NCBI RefSeq assembly: GCF_958450345.1 | Contig: NW_027052659.1 | Coordinates: 1 to 64,000 of the forward strand | DNA length: 64,000 bases | From: Calliphora vicina | Lineage: Eukaryota; Arthropoda; Insecta; Diptera; Calliphoridae | Reading direction: 5' to 3' | Shown: piece after piece, positions 59,249 through 64,000 of the stretch | How positions within the stretch are numbered: the stretch's first letter is position 1 | Layout: every line of letters starts with the position of its first letter | The notes under the pieces: model-generated | What the model was told of the DNA's origin: nothing | The model's database searches: none | Seen by the model: only the letters and a program-made list of their open reading frames with translations | Program-made: the position numbers and the translations under genes

Positions 59249-61933
59249 TTACAAAACATTATGCTGGTTGAAGCGTCTAATAAGGTCATGTGGTTTGTAT
59301 CGATTTAATCGCCTTACTAAACTTGAGGTTCTAAGTAAGGACGGTATTTCTTCATTTGGGTGGAGGATAAGTCTTCCCATATGATGTTCAGCTTGAACAG
59401 TGATTTCCTCTGCAACGGTGTTGATATGGAGGTCTCTATGTATATCAGTATTTCTAACATACCATGGGGCTGTGAGAATGGTCCTTAGGACTTTATTTTG
59501 GTATCTTTGTATAATTTTAATTACGTTGTTTTTAGCGCATCCCCATATTTGGATTCCGTAACTCCATACTGGTTTTAGTATTTGTTTATATAGAATTAGC
59601 TTGTTATGGACTGAGAGGTTAGATTTTTTCCCGATTAGCCAATCCATCTTCCTAAGCTTTAGCTCTAGCTCATTCCTTTTCTTCTTGACATGTGCTTTCC
59701 AGTGAAGCTTAGTGTCTAGAGTCATTCCTAGATATTTAGCTGTATTCTCATATGGTATCTGCATTCCATCAATAAAAAGTGGTTTGTGGTTGACATTTTT
59801 ATTTGTAAAATTTACGTGAATCGATTTAGAACTATTTAATTTGATGCACCATTTAGCAGTCCACCTATCTATTCGATTTATTGCAAATTGTAGTTTATTT
59901 GTTGCGATTTCAACATCTTTTCCAGTTGTCATGATGACAGTGTCATCCGCAAATGTGCCGACTGTACAATCTGTATGTACTGGTAAATCGTAGGTATACA
60001 ATAAATATAATATTGGTCCCAATATACTTCCTTGTGGAACTCCAGAGCTTATTGGATGTAAGTTTGAGAATTTGTCGTTGATTTTAACTCGAAAGTATCT
60101 ATCATTTAGGTATGATTCTAACATTTGACAGTATTGAATTGGTAAGAGCAAATTTATTTTATGTAGCAATCCCTTGTGCCATACTCCGTCGAAAGCTTTT
60201 GAAACATCCAAAAATACAGATGAGCATATTTCTTTGTTTTCTAAAGCAATTTCAATTGTATGCGTTATCCTATGTATTTGTTCGAGTGTAGAGTGTTTTT
60301 CACGAAATCCAAATTGATGGTTTGGTATAATATTTCTGTTTGTGATTACATTTTTAAGCCTTTTACAAAAAAGTTTTTCAAAAAGTTTACCTATAACTGG
60401 TAATAGTGATATTGGTCTATATGAACTGGTATCAGTGAGTGGTTTTCCAGGTTTAGGAATCATTATTATCTCAGCCACCTTCCAAAGACTTGGCATGTAC
60501 TTTAAATTTATTATAGCATTGAAAATTTGTGTTAATGTAACAATTGCTTTGTGTGGTAAGTGTTTAAGAAGCTCTGCCACTATTAGGTCATATCCTGGAC
60601 TTTTTTTGCATTTTAATAACTTTATTTCTTTTTTCACTTCAGTGTTTGTTAGGAATGGTATTTCTTCGTAGTCGTTATTTATCACCGGTTCGAGATCATC
60701 AGCATTATATACTTGCGTTTTAAATACACTTTCAAGGTATGTTCCAAAAACTTCAGCTTTTTCATTATTGGATTTGGCCCAGGTGCCATCACTTTTTCTA
60801 ATTGCAGATGATTGAGTTGTTGGTCTCTTAAAGCTTTTGGTAGCTTTCCATAAGGAGTAGTCTGTCTTATTATCGTAAGTTAACTGGGAAAGATAATGAT
60901 TTAGATTATCGTTTTTGAATTTTAGTATTGCTCTCTTCAGAATTTGTGTAGTATTATTTAATAATGTTTTATCGCACGGTGCTCGAGTATTTTGCCATTT
61001 TCGACGCAGTTTTCTTTTAATTGAAATAAGATTTCTTATATTTTGGGGATACGATGCATTACTGCAAATATTTGGTTTAGGTTTAGGCATGCTTTTCCAA
61101 GCGGCATGTTGTAGAGTCGTTATAAATTTTTCAGCTTCATTTTCCAGATCATCTGTTGTGTGGATTTGTAGATGAGAATTGATTTTATTTTTAATATTTA
61201 ATTTGTATAAATTCCAATCTGTATATTTATTATATAAGACTGGTTGTGATTCTTTTAGTTGTATATCACACGAAAATGTTAGGTAAATTGGTGAGTGGTC
61301 AGAATTTAGATCAAAGCCTTCTTCTATTTTGAGATTTAATTTTGAAATTTTCCGAAATAGGAAAAAATCAATTAGATCCGGAATTTTATTTGGATCCGTT
61401 GGCCAATATGTTGGGCTTCCCGTGGATATGAAATTACATCCAGTATCTTTTGATGCTTTATAAAGCTCTCGGCCTTTAGTGGTGGTCAATCTAGAACCCC
61501 ATTGTGTGTGTTTGGAATTAAAATCCCCTCCCATTATAAATTTATGCTTATGAATTTCTATTAGTTGTTTGTATTGGTTGTATTTTATGGTATGTCTCGG
61601 GGGACTATAAATTGATGAAAACGAAATGTATGAGTTATTTATTTTACATGTTATTGTAGTAACTTGAAATTCATGAAGACTAGTTTCTTCTTCTTCGTAA
61701 TGTTCAATGTTACATTTAACAAGTATGGCACTACCGCCTCTTGCATTATTGCTAGGGTGAATAGTATGGTAAAAATTATAGTTTCGAAATTGAATAAAAG
61801 ATTGCTTTGTGAGATGTGTTTCACTTATCATACATATATCTATGCATTCTTTTTGAATTATTAGTTCCAGTTCATTTTTATGTTGTTGCAAGCCATTTGC
61901 ATTCCATTCCATTATTCTAATTGAAGTTTTCAT
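59249..61933 (-). CDS. Jockey ORF2: endonuclease and reverse transcriptase
   Basis: 894 codons from ATG at 61933. N-terminal APE-type endonuclease (about 1-220): WNANG (10-14), SETH with E38, GGDFNS with D137 and N139, SDHSP with D212 and H213. Reverse transcriptase about 480-750: SYRPISLLP (504-512), FLDVSKAFDGVWH (574-586), GVPQGSILGP (631-640) and the catalytic FADD (661-664). A His/Cys-poor C-terminal region follows, with QIWGCAKNNVIKIIQRYQNK typical of Jockey. Length fits the ~900-residue family norm. The enzyme nicks target DNA and copies element RNA in the nucleus. It overlaps ORF1 by 17 nt in another frame, suggesting reinitiation or frameshift-coupled translation. All catalytic residues are present; no RNase H domain is evident. 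Confidence 0.96.
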   Translation of the reverse strand: MKTSIRIMEWNANGLQQHKNELELIIQKECIDICMISETHLTKQSFIQFRNYNFYHTIHPSNNARGGSAILVKCNIEHYEEEETSLHEFQVTTITCKINNSYISFSSIYSPPRHTIKYNQYKQLIEIHKHKFIMGGDFNSKHTQWGSRLTTTKGRELYKASKDTGCNFISTGSPTYWPTDPNKIPDLIDFFLFRKISKLNLKIEEGFDLNSDHSPIYLTFSCDIQLKESQPVLYNKYTDWNLYKLNIKNKINSHLQIHTTDDLENEAEKFITTLQHAAWKSMPKPKPNICSNASYPQNIRNLISIKRKLRRKWQNTRAPCDKTLLNNTTQILKRAILKFKNDNLNHYLSQLTYDNKTDYSLWKATKSFKRPTTQSSAIRKSDGTWAKSNNEKAEVFGTYLESVFKTQVYNADDLEPVINNDYEEIPFLTNTEVKKEIKLLKCKKSPGYDLIVAELLKHLPHKAIVTLTQIFNAIINLKYMPSLWKVAEIIMIPKPGKPLTDTSSYRPISLLPVIGKLFEKLFCKRLKNVITNRNIIPNHQFGFREKHSTLEQIHRITHTIEIALENKEICSSVFLDVSKAFDGVWHKGLLHKINLLLPIQYCQMLESYLNDRYFRVKINDKFSNLHPISSGVPQGSILGPILYLLYTYDLPVHTDCTVGTFADDTVIMTTGKDVEIATNKLQFAINRIDRWTAKWCIKLNSSKSIHVNFTNKNVNHKPLFIDGMQIPYENTAKYLGMTLDTKLHWKAHVKKKRNELELKLRKMDWLIGKKSNLSVHNKLILYKQILKPVWSYGIQIWGCAKNNVIKIIQRYQNKVLRTILTAPWYVRNTDIHRDLHINTVAEEITVQAEHHMGRLILHPNEEIPSLLRTSSLVRRLNRYKPHDLIRRFNQHNVL

Positions 61934-63248
61934 TATTGGACAAGTTACATTCTAAAATTTTAAGTCGATTTTCGAAAGACTTATTGAAAGTTTCAAGATT
62001 TTCTAGCTTGGATATGATTATTTGTAATAAATTATCATTTTTGGTTTTAGAGCTGTTTAAGCTCACGACCTCAGCAAATGTTTTTCCATTTAGTTCTTTT
62101 GCTTCACTCTTGGAGCTGTCATTATTAATTATATTAGGATTTCGGACCTGTTGAACATTATTATGTTTAGCTGTTGATTTTTTCCTGATTTTTTGAAGTT
62201 CTTTTGCAACGATACAACCTCTATAACTTGCTGGGTGTTCTTCGCCACAATTGCAACATTTGGGGTGTTGGATTTTATCATTTCTGCATTCAACCGATTC
62301 ATGCTTACCAGCGCATTTAACACATCTGGGTTCTTTTGAGCAGTAATTTCTTGTGTGACCGAATGATTGGCACTTTTTACATTGAGGTATTTGTTTAGGT
62401 GCTCGTATTGGTTCAATTTTGACCACGGTATTTAATATATATTTTATTTTATAAATGTTATTAATATCATCAGATTCTTCAAAAGCTAGAATAAACATGT
62501 CTAATGGTTCTTTACTTCTGTACTTTAATTTATTTTGTACATTAATAATTTTAAAACCTTGAGCTAATAAATCAGCTTTTATTTCGCTTGGGTCAAAGGA
62601 GTGGTGGAGATTTTTAGCTAGAACTCTAATGGGTCTATTTTGTTTGTCCTCATATGAATGCCAAGGAATATTGGATTCATTTAGTAATTTGGTTATATTT
62701 CTATAATCATTGCTATTAAAAGTATTTAGTTTGTACTTATTGCTTAAGAGTTTTATTGCGAAACCCTCATTTAAATTTGATTTGATCATATTATAAAGAT
62801 CATTGAAATTACTTACAACACTTATCATTATTGGAGGAGGGCGTTGTATTTTTATTGTAGGTGTGATTAGGTTTTCACTAGCATTATTTGTGACATCCTT
62901 TTCTGTATCATTTTCAATTACTGGTGATGATTCAGCTTTACGCTTCTTGTTAGCTCTTTTATTTCTTTTACTTTTTTGAACTATCCAATCCGTTTCTTGG
63001 GCTAGTTCATCTTCATCAGTTTCATAGATTTGATTTGATTGGCATTCCTTGGAACATGATGGTTTTAATTTATAACATTCTTCTCTCAATAATTCATTAT
63101 CTTGTTGCAACTGCAAGCATATTTTCTCGAGTTGTTTAATTCTCTCAAGAAGTTCCAAATTAGTTTTCTCCAGTGTTTTCATTTTAGAAACTCTGAAAAG
63201 ACTTAAACTATTTCTTGGTGTTAATGTAGATGATTCAATATTTTCCAT
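61917..63248 (-). CDS. Jockey ORF1: Gag-like nucleic-acid-binding protein
   Basis: 443 codons from the first ATG (63248); a TTG three codons upstream is in frame but an unlikely start in a eukaryote. N-terminal coiled coil (about 24-60; leucines in LEKTNLELLERIKQLEK), then a basic nuclear-localisation-like stretch (KRNKRANKKRKAE, about 94-106), then the region usually found before the knuckles in insect elements (about 215-285). Three zinc knuckles follow: CKKCQSFGHTRNYC, CVKCAGKHESVEC, and CNCGEEHPASYRGC preceded by a further C. The protein coats element RNA and, in relatives, carries it to the nucleus. It ends at TAG overlapping the ORF2 start. Intact, so the pair could be functional. Confidence 0.95.
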   Translation of the reverse strand: MENIESSTLTPRNSLSLFRVSKMKTLEKTNLELLERIKQLEKICLQLQQDNELLREECYKLKPSCSKECQSNQIYETDEDELAQETDWIVQKSKRNKRANKKRKAESSPVIENDTEKDVTNNASENLITPTIKIQRPPPIMISVVSNFNDLYNMIKSNLNEGFAIKLLSNKYKLNTFNSNDYRNITKLLNESNIPWHSYEDKQNRPIRVLAKNLHHSFDPSEIKADLLAQGFKIINVQNKLKYRSKEPLDMFILAFEESDDINNIYKIKYILNTVVKIEPIRAPKQIPQCKKCQSFGHTRNYCSKEPRCVKCAGKHESVECRNDKIQHPKCCNCGEEHPASYRGCIVAKELQKIRKKSTAKHNNVQQVRNPNIINNDSSKSEAKELNGKTFAEVVSLNSSKTKNDNLLQIIISKLENLETFNKSFENRLKILECNLSNNENFN

Positions 63249-63692
63249 TTTTTCCAATTGGGTTCTCTTTATTTTGTTGATGTCGATAAAACAGTTTTTA
63301 ATATAATCGACTTGGTAACACTTTTATTAACCAGTATTTGCGAGAGCAAAACAGCTGGTGTGTTGATATTTTGTTTTATTTTATTTTAGTTTTTTGTTGT
63401 ATTTACTGTCTCTATCAGTCAAAAAATCGCTTATAATTTTTATAAAAATAAATTTTGGCAAATATTTTTTTAATAAAAACATGGCAATTGGGGTACACAT
63501 CGACAAGCGACAATTAGCACGGATTCCGGATAGTTACCGCCACCGTACAATATCATTGGCGACACGTAAGTTGATTTAGTTTTCGAGTTTTAGATATTTG
63601 TCTTGGAGCAATAACGATACACGTCCATAAGCGCAAATGTATAACACGAACGATCAATAAATAAGTAAAGCTCTCACTATACAATTATCTAC
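63249..63692 (-). other. Jockey 5' region, possibly containing captured host sequence
   Basis: About 440 bp between the ORF1 ATG and the resumption of satellite. On the minus strand this is 5' UTR by position. The plus strand looks gene-like in part: E-box AACAGCTG at about 63350, then an ATG-led frame with a splice-donor-like end (separate entry). The exact element 5' end rests on the AAAATCTT duplication and is less certain than the 3' end. Confidence 0.55.
63481..63565 (+). other. Possible first exon of an unknown gene, antisense to Jockey 5' region
   Basis: ATG in the favourable context AAAAACATGG opens a frame reading MAIGVHIDKRQLARIP onward. It is less AT-rich than its surroundings and reaches CACGTAAGT, a strong splice-donor match at 63566. 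Read on without splicing it ends at TAG 63577-63579. I do not recognise the peptide. It could be a host exon and promoter captured at the 5' end of the retrotransposon, or a chance frame. No downstream exon is in the window; satellite begins at 63693. Confidence 0.3.
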
Positions 63693-64000
63693 AAAATCTT
63701 GTGTGTAACAATATTTTCTATAGAAAATCTTGTGTGTAACAATATTTTCTATAGAAAATCTTGTGTGTAACAATATTTTCTATAGAAAATCTTGTGTGTA
63801 ACAATATTTTCTATAGAAAATCTTGTGTGTAACAATATTTTCTATAGAAAATCTTGTGTGTAACAATATTTTCTATAGAAAATCTTGTGTGTAACAATAT
63901 TTTCTATAGAAAATCTTGTGTGTAACAATATTTTCTATAGAAAATCTTGTGTGTAACAATATTTTCTATAGAAAATCTTGTGTGTAACAATATTTTCTAT
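63693..64000 (-). repeat. Satellite, TACAC subfamily, reverse, right flank of Jockey
   Basis: Resumes with AAAATCTTGTGTGTAAC in the same orientation and subfamily as left of the Jockey element, then runs off the window edge. About ten near-identical units. Confidence 0.96.

Larger units (their letters stand above)
59091..63692 (-). mobile_element. Jockey-clade non-LTR retrotransposon
   Basis: About 4.6 kb on the minus strand: 5' region (63249-63692), ORF1 (Gag-like, zinc knuckles), ORF2 (endonuclease plus reverse transcriptase), a 3' UTR of about 130 bp and poly(A). Both ORFs are uninterrupted. AAAATCTT lies at 59083-59090 and again at 63693-63700, a probable 6-8-bp target duplication, though the T-run makes its exact length ambiguous. 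If the duplication is right, everything to 63692 belongs to one insertion. Family (Jockey clade) is from domain order and motifs; subfamily not assigned. Confidence 0.94.

Noticed and set aside
1..64000. Telomeric repeat or telomere-specific retrotransposon array
   Set aside because: The repeat unit is unlike TTAGG-type telomeres. The array changes orientation three times, and the single Jockey element is inserted within satellite, not stacked head-to-tail.

Overview
The window is heterochromatin of an AT-rich animal genome, most likely a fly or another insect. It is built almost entirely from one short tandem satellite, interrupted by transposable elements of types common in Diptera: a Ty3/Gypsy LTR retrotransposon, a Jockey-clade non-LTR retrotransposon and a long-TIR DNA transposon. 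No bacterial operon, rRNA or tRNA, and no confident host gene, is visible. About 50 kb of the 64 kb is satellite. The organism call is inference from element types and base composition.

The satellite monomer is 31 bp. On the plus strand of the first block it is an 11-nt arm GAAAATATTGT, a 5-nt centre TACAC, an 11-nt arm ACAAGATTTTC and a 4-nt spacer TATA. The arms are complementary at 10 of 11 positions, so each unit is a near-perfect dyad. The main subfamilies differ in the 5-nt centre (TACAC, TGCAC, TCCAC, TACAG, TACTC) or in the spacer (a 32-bp form with TATAC plus an extra A, a 33-bp form, and CTCTAG and CTATGG forms). The array runs forward at 1-9731, reverse at 9732-15289, forward at 15290-29554 and reverse from 29555 to the end.

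Interruptions in order: (1) 4791-6832, a 2042-bp non-coding DNA transposon, here called TE-A, with long terminal inverted repeats and an 8-bp target duplication. (2) Two 28-bp scraps of TE-A near 8200 and 8533. (3) 16000-17795, a second TE-A copy lacking its right end, duplicated together with its satellite flank. (4) 40242-45217, a Ty3/Gypsy element on the minus strand with identical-looking 207-bp LTRs, gag and pol; pol is broken by one homopolymer length change. (5) 46516-46959, a second copy of the Gypsy leader plus LTR, made by a 1742-bp tandem duplication. (6) 59091-63692, a full-length-looking Jockey-clade element on the minus strand with two intact overlapping ORFs and a poly(A) tail.

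The most notable observation is that TE-A carries inside it a stretch matching a whole satellite monomer (24 of 27 positions in the second copy). This raises the possibility that the satellite was seeded from the transposon, or that the transposon captured it. The variant order along the array records repeated tandem and inverted duplication. Nearly all long ORFs in the satellite are by-products of periodicity, not genes.
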